This document shows positions 8,787 through 21,930 of a DNA stretch of 64,000 nt, in pieces; position 1 is the first letter of the stretch, and every line of letters starts with the position of its first letter. Location: assembly GCF_963678635.1 (NCBI RefSeq), contig NC_087062.1:44280395-44344394 (forward strand), read 5' to 3'. A model generated the notes under the pieces. That model ran no database searches and was not told where the DNA came from. It was given only the letters and a program-made list of their open reading frames with translations. The position numbers and the translations under genes were made by a program. The stretch is from Symsagittifera roscoffensis. Lineage: Eukaryota > Xenacoelomorpha > Acoela > Convolutidae.

Positions 8787-9593
8787 TTACTCCGCTATCA
8801 TTACCCCGCAATTCGTATCGGCCACATTAGTCGGCCGCTTGCTACATTTCTGACTAGACTTATTCGGGTCTACATTGCCAAAAACAGGCTCTGTGCTATT
8901 CGTATTCAGAACATTATTTGGAAAGAGAGACCTTGACACACGACTGCTTGTTAATTCCGAAGTTGGTTTGGCTTCTAGCTTCGAAAAACAAATCCACTGG
9001 TTGAAATGATTCTGTTTGTACAATTTCACGCTTCCGTCGCCTTGAGAAGCTGCAAAAATAGTACCGAGTGCGTTCCATCCCAATCTGTAGCAAATATCCG
9101 CCGTCAAACTACCCGAAACACTGCCCGAATTTACGACCGTCTGGGAGCTGAACTGGTACTTGGAAGCAGCAGCCTCGTTTATATTGAATTCTGTCGAATC
9201 ATTAGCTGAGCTTTGAAACTGTGACGCAAAAGGAAGTTCTATCTTAATCACTCGTATTTGATTCGTAGCGACTGCCAATGTATGATACCTTCTTCCAACA
9301 GAAGGAGCAAAAGCTACTTCGTAAACTGCGGTCGGAGCATGTATCTCGATACAGGAGTCTTGGATTCTGCGCCAAATCAGTTCCTTTCCTGATTCTGGGT
9401 TGGCCGAATGAATCAGCTCAAACAGACCAAATCTCTCAGTCTTTTCGGACAGAGTGCCGCCATTAGCACCAACTGCCAAAAGAGTGGGAAGTGTGATTGG
9501 CGTACTCCACGATATTGATGTAAGAGTGCAACTTTTCAAGTGCTTTATTTTCGAATGATGAACCCACACTGTAAGATTCCATGGTGAGGTCGC
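8787..9593 (-). CDS. SEH1L: Nucleoporin Seh1-like WD40 protein, C-terminal exon
   Basis: The exon product (~268 aa) starts after a strong acceptor (poly-T then AG, exon first base 9593) in phase 0 and ends at TAA 8787. It matches the C-terminal half of Seh1: a CTLTSISWSTP blade start, then YEVAFAPSVGRRYHTLAVAT (compare the AFAPNLGRSFHILAIAT pattern of animal Seh1), then GWNALGTIFAASQGDGSVKL and NHFNQWICFSKLEA for the last blade. A ~50-residue Ser/Asn-rich tail follows. Seh1 is a beta-propeller subunit of the Y (Nup107-160) complex of the nuclear pore and of the GATOR2 complex. Exons for the first ~150 residues should lie to the right, but only ~100 bp of intron-like DNA separates this exon from the satellite. 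Either they lie beyond the array or the gene is truncated. Confidence 0.85.
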   Translation of the reverse strand, partial: ATSPWNLTVWVHHSKIKHLKSCTLTSISWSTPITLPTLLAVGANGGTLSEKTERFGLFELIHSANPESGKELIWRRIQDSCIEIHAPTAVYEVAFAPSVGRRYHTLAVATNQIRVIKIELPFASQFQSSANDSTEFNINEAAASKYQFSSQTVVNSGSVSGSLTADICYRLGWNALGTIFAASQGDGSVKLYKQNHFNQWICFSKLEAKPTSELTSSRVSRSLFPNNVLNTNSTEPVFGNVDPNKSSQKCSKRPTNVADTNCGVMIAE

Positions 9594-9697
9594 CTAAAAA
9601 AATTAATTGAATTGATAACACACAAATCTCGCATCATGGTCCAAGCTGCAAATCGCAAACACAGACAAAAATCGAATCGACGAAAAGATAAAAGGTA
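9594..9697 (-). other. Intron 3' part and boundary to satellite
   Basis: Just right of the exon the minus strand reads 'aattaattttttttag', a polypyrimidine tract and AG acceptor. The rest is unique AT-rich sequence up to the first recognisable, diverged satellite monomer. Confidence 0.6.
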
Positions 9698-10617
9698 ACT
9701 GTATTCTATTTACGCTAACTTAGCCCTGACGCGCACGAGGTTAACAGAGACTCTTGTTAGCGAACTAACTAATCAATTGATATTTTAGAAGGGCACAACA
9801 AACAATAATGTTAATTCTCGAATAAGCACTGTAAACTATTAATGCCAACTTAGACCTGATAGGCATGATGCTGAAAGGGACTTATGTTAGCAAACTAAGT
9901 AATCAAATGATAAAGAAAAAGTGCAGGTGAGAAACAACGCTGCTATTCCTCGAACATGCACTGTAATCTATTTACGCTAATTTAGCCCTGATAAGAATGA
10001 TGCTAATAGGGACTCTTGTTAGCAATTTTAGTAGAAAAGAGATAAAGAAAACGGCAGGTGAAGAAACAAGAATAATACTTACCGAATATGCACTGTATAC
10101 TAATTACGCTAACTTAGCCCTGTGAGCATGAAGCTAAACGGGACTCTTCTTAGCGAACTGAATTATCAAAAAATAATGTAAAGGTAGAGGCAAAGAAGCA
10201 ACGATGTTGTTTCTCGAACATCCAGTGTAATCTATTTACGTTAAAATGGCCCTGATAAGCATGAAACTAAAAAGCAGTGTTACTTCTCGAATATGCACTG
10301 TATACTATTTACGCTAAATTAGGCCTTATAAGCATGATGCTTACAGGGACTCTAGTTAGCGAACTAAGTAATAAATCGATAATGTGAAAGGGCAAGTGAA
10401 GAAACAACACTGTTATTTCTCGAACATGCACTGTAATCTATATACGCTAACTTAGCCCTGTTAGCATGAAGCTAAAAGGGACTCTTGTTGGCGAACTAAA
10501 CTATCAAATGATAAGGTAAAGTTAGAGGCAAAGAAGCAACGGTGTTGTTTCTCGAACATCCAGTGTAATTTATTTACGTTAAGATATCCCTGATCAGCAT
10601 GATACTAAAAAGACTCT

Positions 10618-12200
10618 TGTTAGCGAACTAAGTAATCAATTGATAACGTAAAAAGGCAGGTGAAGAAACAACAGTGTTCTTTCTCGAAAATGCACTGTAT
10701 ACTATTTAAACTAACTTAGCCCTGATAAGCGTGAAGATAAAAGGGACTCTTGCTAGCGAACTAAAATATCAAATGATAATGTAAAGCTAGAGGCAAAGAA
10801 GCAAAGGTGTTGTTTCTCGAACATCCAGTGTTTTCTAGTTATGTTAATCGAGCCCTGATAAGCATAATCCTAAATAGGCTCTTGTTAGCGACCAAAGTTA
10901 TGAATTGATATCGTAAAAGAGCAGGTGAGGAAACAGCAGTGTTATTTCTCGAATAAGCAGTGTAATCTATATACACTAACTTAGCCCTGATATACATGAA
11001 GCTAAAAGGGACTCTTGTTATCGAACTGAATTATCAAATGATAATGTAAGGTTAGAGGCAAAGAAGCAACGGTGTTGTTTCTCGAACATCCAGTGTAATT
11101 TATTAACGTTAAAATAGCCCTGATAAGCATGATACTAAAAAGACTCTTGTTAGCGAATTAAGTAATCAATTGATAACGTAAAAAAGCAGGTGAAGAAACA
11201 GCAGTGTTCTTTCTCGAAAATGCACTGTATACTATTTAAACTAACTTAGCCCTGATAAGCATGAAGATAAAAGGGACTCTTGCTAGCGAACTAAATTATC
11301 AAATGATAATGTAAAGCTAGAGGCAAAGAAGCAAAGGTGTTGTTTCTCGAACATCCAGTGTTTTCTAGTTATGTTAATCGAGCCCTGATAAGCATGATCC
11401 TAAATAGGCTCTTGTTAGCGACCAAAGTTATGAATTGATATCGTAAAAGAGCAGGTGAAGAAACAGCAGTGTTTTTTCTCGAATAAGCAGTGTAATCTAT
11501 ATACACTAACTTAGCCCTGATATACATGAAGCTAAAAGGGACTCTTGTTATCGAACTAAATTATCAAATGATAATGTAAAGTTAGAGGCAAAGAAGCAAC
11601 GGTGTTGTTTCTCGAACATCCAGTGTAATTTATTAACGTTAAAATAGCCCTGATAAGCATGATACTAAAAAGACTCTTGTTAGCGAATTAAGTAATCAAT
11701 TGATAACGTAAAAAAGCAGGTGAAGAAACAGCAGTGTTCTTATCGAAAATGCACTGTATACTATTTAAACTAACTTAGCCCTGATAAGCATGAAGATAAA
11801 AGGGACTCTTGCTAGCGAACTAAATTATCAAATGATAATGTAAAGCTAGAGGCAGAGAAGCAAAGGTGTTGTTTCTCGAACATCCAGTGTATTCTAGTTA
11901 TGTTAATCGAGCCCTGATAAGCATGATCCTAAAAAGGGCTCTTGTTAGCGACATAAGTTATGAATTGATATCGTAAAAGGGCAGGTGAAGAAACAGCAGT
12001 GTTATTTCTCGAATAAGCAGTGTAATCTATATACACTAACTTAGCCCTGATATACATGAAGCTAAAAGGGACTCTTGTTATCGAACTAAATTATCAAATG
12101 ATAAGGAAAAGAAAGAGGCAAAGAAGCAACGATGTTGTTTTTCGAAAACCCAGTGTAATTCATTTACGTTCAAATAGCCCTGATAAGCATGATACTAAAA
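10618..12200 (+). repeat. 4-monomer higher-order repeat (~530 bp)
   Basis: The marker 'tgcactgtatactatttaaa' recurs at 10691, 11221 and 11750 (spacing 530 and 529 bp) with the intervening monomers in the same order. Confidence 0.85.
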
Positions 12201-12720
12201 AGGACTCCTGCTAGCGAACTAAGTAATGAACTGATAACCTAGAGGCAGGTGAAGAAACAACAGTGTTATTTCTCGAATATGCACTGTAACTATTTACGCT
12301 AACTTAGCCCTGATAAGCATGATGCTAAAAAGGACTCTAGTTAGCGAACTAAATAATCAATCGAAAACGCAAAAAGGCAGAAGAAGAAACAACAGTGTTA
12401 TTTCTCGAATATGCACTGTATATTATTTTTGCTAACTTAGCCCTGATAAGCATGAAGATAAAAGGAACTCTTGCTAGCGAACTAAATTATCAAATGATAA
12501 TGTAAAATTAGAGGCAAAGAAGCAAAGGTGTTGTTTCTCGATTATCCAATGTATTCTTTTTATGTTAATCTAGACCTGATGAGCATGGTTCTAAAAAGAC
12601 TCTTGTTAGCGACCTCAGTAACCAATCAATAATGCAAAAGGACAGGTGAAGAAACCACAATGTTATTTCTAGAATATGCACTGTTTTCTATACACGCTAA
12701 CTCAGCCGTGATAGGCGTGA

Positions 12721-14340
12721 AGCTAAAAAGGATTCTTGTTAGCGAACCAAATTATCAAATGATAATGTAAAGGTAGAGGCAAAGAAGCAACGGTGTTGTT
12801 TCTCGAAAATCCAGTGTAATTTATTTACACTAAAATAGCACTGATAAGCGTGATACTAAAAAGGACTCCTGTTAGCGAACTGAGTAATCAATTGATTATG
12901 TAAAGAGGCAGGTGAAGAAACAACAGTGTTATTTCTCGAATATGCACTGTATACTACTTACGCTAACTTAGCCCTTATAAGCATGATGCTAAAAGGGACT
13001 CTAGTTAGCGAACTAAGTAATCAACCGATAATGCAAAAGGGCAGGTGGAGAAACAACAGTGTTATTTCTCGAATATGCATTGCATACTATTTACGCTAAC
13101 TCAGCCCTGACAAGCATGATGCTAGAAGGGACTCTAGTTAGCGAACTAAGTAATCAATCGATAAGCGAAAGGCAGAAGAAGAAACCACAATAGTTTTTTC
13201 TCGAATACGCACTGTATTCTATATACGCTAACTTAGCCCTGATAGGCGTGAAGCTAAAAGGGACTCTTGCTAGCGAACTAAATTATCAAATGATAACGTA
13301 AGGTAGAGGCAAAGAAGCAACGGTGTTGTTTCTCGAAAATCCATTGTAATTTCTTTACATTAAAATAGCCCTGATAAGCATGATACTAAAAAGGATTCTT
13401 GTTAGCGAACTAAGTAATCAATTGATAACATAAAAAGGCACGTGAAGAAACAACAGTATTATTTCTTGAATATGCACTGCATACTATTTACGCCAACTTA
13501 GCCCTAACAAGAATGATGCTAACAGGGACTCTAGTAAACGGCCTAAGTAATCAATTGATAACGTAAGAGGGCAGGTGAAGAAACAACAGTCTTAATTCTC
13601 GAATCTGTACTGTATACTATTTTTGCTAATTTAGCCCTGATAAGAATGATGCTTACAGGGACTCTAGTTAGCGAACTAAGTGAACAATCGATAACGTAAA
13701 AGAGCAGGTGAAGAAAAAACAATGTTATTTCTCGAATATGCACTGTAATCTACATAGGCTAACTCAGCCCTGTTAGCATGAAGCTAAAAAGGATTCTTGT
13801 TAGCGAACCAAATTATCAAATGATAATGTAAAGGTAGAGGCAAAGAAGCAACGGTGTTGTTTCTCGAAAATCCAGTGTAATTTATTTACACTAAAATAGC
13901 ACTGATAAGCGTGATACTAAAAAGGACTCCTGTTAGCGAACTGAGTAATCAATTGATTATGTAAAGAGGCAGGTGAAGAAACAACAGTGTTATTTCTCGA
14001 ATATGCACTGTATACTACTTACGCTAACTTAGCCCTTATAAGCATGATGCTAAAAGGGACTCTAGTTAGCGAACTAAATAATCAACCGATAATGCAAAAG
14101 GGCAGGTGGAGAAACAACAGTGTTATTTCTCGAATATGCATTGCATACTATTTACGCTAACTCAGCCCTGACAAGCATGATGCTAGAAGGGACTCTAGTT
14201 AGCGAACTAAGTAATCAATCGATAAGCGAAAGGCAGAAGAAGAAACCACAATAGTTTTTTCTCGAATAAGCACTGTATTCTATATACGCTAACTTAGCCC
14301 TGATAGGCGTGAAGCTAAAAGGGACTCTTGCTAGCGAACT
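12721..14340 (+). repeat. 8-monomer duplication (~1061 bp)
   Basis: The segment with 'gattcttgttagcgaacc' and the 'cactaaaatagcactg' variant occurs at 12731 and 13792, followed by near-identical sequence for several hundred bases. Confidence 0.8.
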
Positions 14341-16239
14341 AAATTATCAAATGATAAGGTAAAGGTAGAGGCATAGAAGCAACGGTGTTGTTTCTGGAAC
14401 ATCCAAAAAATTTATTTACGTTAAAATAGCCCTGATAAGCATGATACTAAAAATGACTCTTGTTAGCGAACGAAGTAATCGATTGATAACGTAAAGAGGC
14501 AGGTGAAGAAACAACGGTGTTATTTCTCGAATATGCACTGTAAACTATTTACGCTAAATTAGCCCTGATGAGCATGATGCTTAACGGGACTCTAGCTAGC
14601 GAGCTAAGTGAACAATCGATAATGTAAAAGGGCAGGTGAAGAAAAAACAATGTTATTTCTCGAATAAGCACTTTAATCTAAATACGCTAACTTAGCCCTG
14701 TTAGCATGAAGCTAAAAGGGACTCTTGTTAGCGAACCAAATTATCAAATGATAATGTAAAGATAGAGGCAAAGAAGCAACGGTGTTGTTTCTCGAACATC
14801 CAAAGTAATTTATTTACGTTAAAATAGCCCTGATAAGCATGATACTAAAAAGGACTCTTGTTAGCGAACTAAGCAATCAATTGATAACGTAAAAGGTCAG
14901 GTGAAGAAACCACGATGTTTTTCTCTCGAATATGCACCGTATTCTAGATACGCTAACTTAGCCCTGTTAGCATGAAGCTAAAAAGGACTCTTGTTAGCGA
15001 ACCAAATTATCAAACTATGATGTAAAGGTAGAGGCAAAGAAGCAACGGTGTTGTTTCTCGAGCATCCAGTGTAATTTATTTACGTTAAAAAAGCCCTGAT
15101 AAGCATGATACTAAAAAGGACCTTGTTAGCGAACTAAGTAATCAATTGATAACGTAGAGGCAGGTGAAGAAACAACAGTGTTATTTCTCGAATATGCACT
15201 GTAACTATTTACGCTAACTTAGCCCTGATAAGCATGATGCTAAAAAGGACTCTAGTTAGCGAACTAAATAATCAATCGAAAACGCAAAAAGGCAGAAGAA
15301 GAAACAACAGTGTTATTTCTCGAATATGCACTGTATATTATTTTTGCTAACTTAGCCCTGATAAGCATGAAGATAAAAGGGACTCTTGCTAGCGAACTAA
15401 ATTATCAAATGATAATGTAAAATTAGAGGCAAAGAAGCAAAGGTGTTGTTTCTCGATTATCCAATGTATTCTTTTTATGTTAATCTAGACCTGATGAGCA
15501 TGGTTCTAAAAAGACTCTTGTTAGCGACCTCAGTAACCAATCAATAATGCAAAAGGGCAGGTGAAGAAACCACAATGTTATTTCTAGAATATGCACTGTT
15601 TTCTATACACGCTAACTCAGCCGTGATAGGCGTGAAGCTAAAAAGGACTCTTGCTCGCGAAACAAATTATCAAATTATAATGTAAAGGTAGAGACAAAGA
15701 AGCAACGGTGTTGTTTCTCGAGCATCCAGTGTAATTTATTTACGTTAAAAAAGCCCTGATAAGCATGATACGAAAAAGGACTCTTGTTAGCGAACTAAAT
15801 AATCAATTGATAACGTAGAGGCAGGTGAAGAAACAACAGTGTTATTTCTCGAATATGTACTGTAAACTACTTACGCTAACTTAGCCCTGATAAGCATGAT
15901 GCTAGAAGGGACTCTAGTTAGCGAACTAAGTAATCAATCGATAATGCAAAAGGGCAGGTGAAGAAACAACAGTGTTATTCCTCGAATATGCACTGTATAC
16001 TAGTTACGCTAGCTTAGCCCTGATAAGCATGATACTAAAAAGGACTCTTGTTAGCAAACTAAGTAATCAATTGATAACGTAAAGACGCAGGTGAAGAGAC
16101 AACAGTGTTATTTCTCGAATATGCACTGTGAACTATTATGCCAACTTAGCCCTGATAAGCATGATGCTAAAAGGGACTCTAGTTTGCGAACCAAGTGAAC
16201 AATCGATAATGTAAAAGGGCAGGTGAAGAAAAAACAATG

Positions 16240-19200
16240 TTATTTCTCGAATATGCACTGTAATCTATATACGCTAACTTAGCCCTGTTAGCATCAAGCT
16301 AAAAGGGACTCTTGTTAGCGAACCAAATTATCAAATGATAAAGTAAAGGTAGAGGCAAAGAAGCAACGGTGTTGCTTCTCGAACATCCAGTGTAATTTCT
16401 TTACGTTAAAATAGCCCTGATAAGCATGATACTAAAAAGGACTCTTATTAGCGAACTAACTAATCAATTGATAACGTAGAGGCAGGTGAAGAAACAACAG
16501 TGTTATTTGTCGAATATGCACTGTAAACTATTTACGCTAACTTAGCCCTGATAAGCATGATGCTAAAAGGGACTCTAGTTTGCGAACCAAGTGAACAATC
16601 GATAATGTAAAAGGGCAGGTGAAGAAAAAACAATGTTATTTCTCGAATATGCACTGTAACCTATATACGCTAACTTAGCCCTGTTAGCATGAAGCTGAAA
16701 GGGACTCTTGTTAGCGAACCAAATTATCAAATGATAAAGTAAAGGTAGAGGCAAAGAAGCAACGGTGTTGCTTCTCGAACATCCAGTGTAATTTCTTTAC
16801 GTTAAAATAGCCCTGATAAGCATGATACTAAAAAGGACTCTTGTTAGCGAACTAAGTAACCAATTGATAACGTAGAGGCAGGTGAAGAAACAACAGTGTT
16901 ATTTCTCGAATATGCACTATAAACTATTTACGCTAACTTAGCCCTGATAAGCATGATGCTAGAAGGGACTCTAGTTAGCGAACTAAGTAATCAATCGATA
17001 ATGCAAAAGGGCAGGTGAAGAAACAACAGTGTTATTCTTCGATTATGCACTGTATACTACTTACGCTAGCTTAGCCCTGATAAGCATGAAGCTAGAAGGG
17101 ACTCTAGTTAGCGAACTAAGTAATCAATCGATAATGCAAAAGGTCAGGTGAAGAAACCAATGTTTTTCTCTCGAATATGCACAGTATTCTAGATACGCTA
17201 ACTTAGCCCTGTTAGCATGAAGCTAAAAAGGACTCTTGTTAGCAAACTAAGTAATCAAATGATAACGTAAAGACGCAGGTGAAGAGACAACAGTGTTATT
17301 TCTCGAATATGCACTGTAAACTATTTACGCCAACTTAGCCCTGATAAGCATGATGCTAAAAGTGACTCTAATTTGCAAACCAAGTGAACAATCGATAATG
17401 TAAAAGGGCAGGTGAAGAAAAAACAATGTTATTTCTCGAATATGCACTGTCACCTATATACGCTAACTTAGCCCTGTTAGCATGAAGCTAAAAGGGACTC
17501 TTGCTAGCGAACCAAATTATCAAATGATAATCAAAGGTAGAGGCAAAGAAGCAACGATGTTGCTTCTCGAACATCCAAAGTAATTTATTTACGTTAAAAT
17601 AGCCCTGATAAGCATGATACTAAAAAGGACTCTTGTTAGCAAACTAAGTAATCAAATGATAACGTAAAGACGCAGGTGAAGAGACAACAGTGTTATTTCT
17701 CGAATATGCACTGTAAACTATTTACGCCAATTTAGCCCTGATAAGCATGATGCTAAAAGGGACTCTAATTTGCAAACCAAGTGAACAATCGATAATGTAA
17801 AAGGGCAGGTGAAGAAAAAACAATGTTATTTCTCGAATATGCACTGTAACCTATATACGCTAACTTAGCCCTGTTAGCATGAAGCTAAAAAGGACTCTTG
17901 TTAGCGAACCAAATTATCAAATGATAATCAAAGGTAGAGGCAAAGAAGCGACGGTGTTGCTTCTCGAACATCCAGTGTAATTTCTTTACGTTAAAATAGC
18001 CCTGATAAGCATGATACTAAAAAGGACTCTTGTTAGCGAACTAAGTAATCAATTGATCACGTAGAGGCAGGTGAAGAAACAACAGTGTTATTTCTCGAAT
18101 ATGCACTGTAAATTATTTACGCTAACTTAGCCCTGATAAGCATGATGCTAGAAGGGGCTCTAGTTAGCGAACTAAATAATCAATCGATAATGCAAAAGCG
18201 CAGGTGAAGAAAAAACAGTGTTATCTCTCGAATATGCACTGTGAACTATTATGCCAACTTAGCCCTGATAAGCATGATGCTAAAAGGGACTCTAGTTTGC
18301 GAACCAAGTGAACAATCGATAATGTAAAAAGGTAGGTAAAGAAACAACAATATTCTTTCTCGACATTGCACTGTATACTATTTACGCCAACTTACCCCTG
18401 ATAAGCACGATGCTAAAAGGGACTCTAGTTAGCGATCTAAGTATTCCATTGATAACGTAAGAGGGCAGGTGAAGAAACAACAGTGTTAATTCTCGAACAT
18501 GCACAGTATACTATTTTCGCCAACTTAGCCCTGGTAAGCATGATGCTTACCGGGACTCTAGCTAGCGAACAAAGTGAACAATCGATAATGTAAAAAGGCA
18601 GGTGAAGAAAAAACAATGTTATTTCTCGAATATGCACTGTATACTATTTACGCCAACTTAGCCCTGATAAGCATGAAGCTAGAAGGGACTCTAGTTAGCG
18701 AACTAAGTAATCAATCGATAATGCAAAAGGTCAGGTGAAGAAACCAATGTTTTTCTCTCGAATATGCACCGTATTCTAGATACTCTAACTTAGCCCTGTT
18801 AGCATGAAGCTAAAAAGGACTCTTGTTAGCGAACCAAATTATCAAATGATATTGTTTAGGTGGAGGCAAAGAAGCAACGGTGTTGTTTCTCGAACATCCA
18901 AAGTAATTTAATTACGTTAAAATAGCCCTGATAAGCATGATACTAAAAAGGACTCTTGTTAGCAAACTAAGTAATCAATTGATCACGTAGAGGCAGGTGA
19001 AGAAACAACAGTGTTATTTGTCGAATATGCACTGTAAACTATTTACGCTAACTTAGCCCTGATAAGCATGATGCTAAAAGGGACTCTAGTTTGCGAACCA
19101 AGTGAACAATCGATAATGTAAAAGGGCAGGTGAAGAAATAACAATGTTATTTCTCGAATATGCACTGTAACCTATATACGCTAACTTAGCCCTGTTAGCA

Positions 19201-21500
19201 TGAAGCTGAAAGGGACTCTTGTTAGCGAACCAAATTATCAAATGATAAAGTAAAGGTAGAGGCAAAGAAGCAACGGTGTTGCTTCTCGAACATCCAGTGT
19301 AATTTCTTTACGTTAAAATAGCCCTGATAAGCATGATACTAAAAAGGACTCTTGTTAGCGAACTAAGTAATCAATCGATAACGTAGAGGCAGGTGAAGAA
19401 ACAACAGTGTTATTTCTCGAATATGCACTATAAACTAATTACGCTAACTTAGCCCTGATAAGCATGATGCTAGAAGGGTTTCTAGTTAGCGAACTAAGTA
19501 ATCAATCGATAATGCAAAAGGGCAGGTGAAGAAACAACAGTGTTATTCTTCGATTATGCACTGTATACTACTTACGCTAGCTTAGCCCTGATAAGCATGA
19601 AGCTAGAAGGGACTCTAGTTAGCGAACTAAGTAATCAATCGATAATGCAAAAGGTCAGGTGAAGAAACTAATGTTTTTCTCTCGAATATGCACAGTATTC
19701 TAGATACGCTAACTTAGCCCTGTTAGCATGAAGCTAAAAAGGACTCTTGTTAGCAAACTAAGTAATCAAATGATAACGCAAAGAGCAGGTGAAGAGACAA
19801 CAGTGTTATTTCTCGAATATGCACTGTAAACTATTTACGCCAACTTAGCCCTGATAAGCATGATGCTAAAAGGGACTCTAATTTGCAAACCAAGTGAACA
19901 ATCGATAATGTAAAAGGGCAGGTGAAGAAAAAACAATGTTATTTCTCGAATATGCACTGTAACCTATATACGCTAACTTAGCCCTGTTAGCATGAAGCTA
20001 AAAAGGACTCTTGTTAGCGAACCAAATTATCAAATGATAATCAAAGGTAGAGGCAAAGAAGCAACGGTGTTGCTTCTCGAACATCCAGTGTAATTTCTTT
20101 ACGTTAAAATAGCCCTGATAAGCATGATACTAAAAAGGACTCTTGTTAGCGAACTAAGTAATCAATTGATAACGTAGAGGCAGGTGAAGAAACAACAGTG
20201 TTATTTCTCGAATATGCACTGTAAATTATTTACGCTAACTTAGCCCTGATAAGCATGATGCTAGAAGGGACTCTAGTTAGCGAACTAAGTAATCAATCGA
20301 TAATGCAAAAGCGCAGGTGAAAAAAAAACAGTGTTATTCCTCGAATATGCACTGTATACTACTTACGCTAGCTTAGCCCTGATAAGCATGAAGCTAGAAG
20401 GGACTCTAGTTAGCGAACTAAGTAATCAATCGATAATGCAAAAGGTCAGGTGAAGAAACCAATGTTTTTCTCTCGAATATGCACCGTATTCTAGATACGC
20501 TAACTTAGCCCTGTTAGCATGAAGCTAAAAAGGACTCTTATTAGCGAACCAAATTATCAAATGATATTGTTAAGGTAGAGGCAAAGAAGCAACGGTGTTG
20601 TTTCTATAACATCCAAAGTAATTTATTTACGTTGAAATAGCCCTGATAAGCATGATACTAAAAAGGACTCTTGTTAGCAAACTAAATAATCAAATGATAA
20701 CGTAAAGACGCAGGTGAAGAGACAACAGTGTTATTTCTCGAATATGCACTGTAAACTATTTACGCCAACTTAGCCCTGGTAAGCATGATGCTAAAAGGGA
20801 CTTTAATTTGCAAACCAAGTGAACAATCGATAATGTAAAAGGGCAGGTGAAGAAAAAACAATGTTATTTCTCGAATATGCACTGTAACCTATATACGCTA
20901 ACTTAGCCCTGTTAGCATGAAGCTAAAAGGGACTCTTGTTAGCGAACCAAAATATCAAATGATAATGTAAAGGTAGAGGCAAAGAAGCAACGGTGTTGCT
21001 TCTCGAACATCCAGTGTAATTTCTTTACGTTAAAATAGCCCTGATAAGCATGATACTAAAAAGGACTCTTGTTAGCGAACTAAGTAATCAATTGATAACG
21101 TAGAGGCAGGTGAAGAAACAACAGTGTTATTTCTCGAATATGCACTGTAGACTATTTACGCTAACTTAGCCCTGATAAGCATGATGCTAGAAGGGACTCT
21201 AGTTAGCGAACTAAGTAATCAATCGATAATGCAAAAGGGCAGGTGAAGAAACAACAGTGTTATTCCACGAATATGCACTGTATACTACTTACGCTAGCTT
21301 AGCCCTGATAAGCATGAAGCTAGAAGGTACTCTAGTTAGCGAACTAAGTAATCAATCGATAATGCAAAAGGTCAGGTGAAGAAACCAATGTTTTTCTCTC
21401 GAATATGCACCGTATTCTAGATACGCTAACTTAGCCCTGTTAGCATGAAGCTAAAAAGGACTCTTGTCAGCGAACCAAATTATCAAATGATATTGTTAAG
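16240..21500 (+). repeat. 19-monomer higher-order repeat (~2511 bp)
   Basis: The rare variants 'tatttgtcgaatatgc' (16510 and 19021) and 'gttattcttcgattatgc' (17031 and 19542) are both offset by 2511 bp. Confidence 0.75.
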
Positions 21501-21914
21501 GTAGAGGCAAAGAAGCAATGGTGTTGTTTCTCGAACATCCAAAGTAATTTATTTACGTTAAAATAGCCCTGATAAGCATGATACTAAAAAGGACTCTTGT
21601 TAGCAAACTAAGTAATCAAATGATAACGTGAAGACGCAGGTGAAGAGATAACAGTGTTATTTCTCGAATATGCACTGTAAACTATTTACGCCAACTTAGC
21701 CCTGATAAGCATGATGCTAAAAGGGACTCTAATTTGCAAACCAAGTGAACAATCGATAATGTAAAAGGGCAGGTGAAGAAAAAACAATGTTATTTCTCGA
21801 ATATGCACTGTAACCTATATACGCTAACTAAGCCCTGTTAGCATGAAGCTAAAAGGGGCTCTTGTTAGCGAACCAAATTATCAAAAGATAATGTAAAGGT
21901 AGAGGCAAAGAAGC

Positions 21915-21930
21915 AACGGTGAATAAGCAT
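21915..21930 (+). other. Monomer deletion junction (shared with 62367-62382)
   Basis: A monomer is cut after 'aagcaacggtg' and joined directly to 'aataagcatgatgcttac', so about half a monomer is missing. The identical junction occurs about 40.5 kb away. Confidence 0.8.

Noticed and set aside
9006-9466. Plus-strand ORFs over the Seh1 exon
   Set aside because: They are shadows of the conserved minus-strand WD40 coding sequence.
1-9697. tRNA or rRNA genes
   Set aside because: No paired A/B box promoter or cloverleaf, and no rRNA-like sequence, was found on reading either strand.
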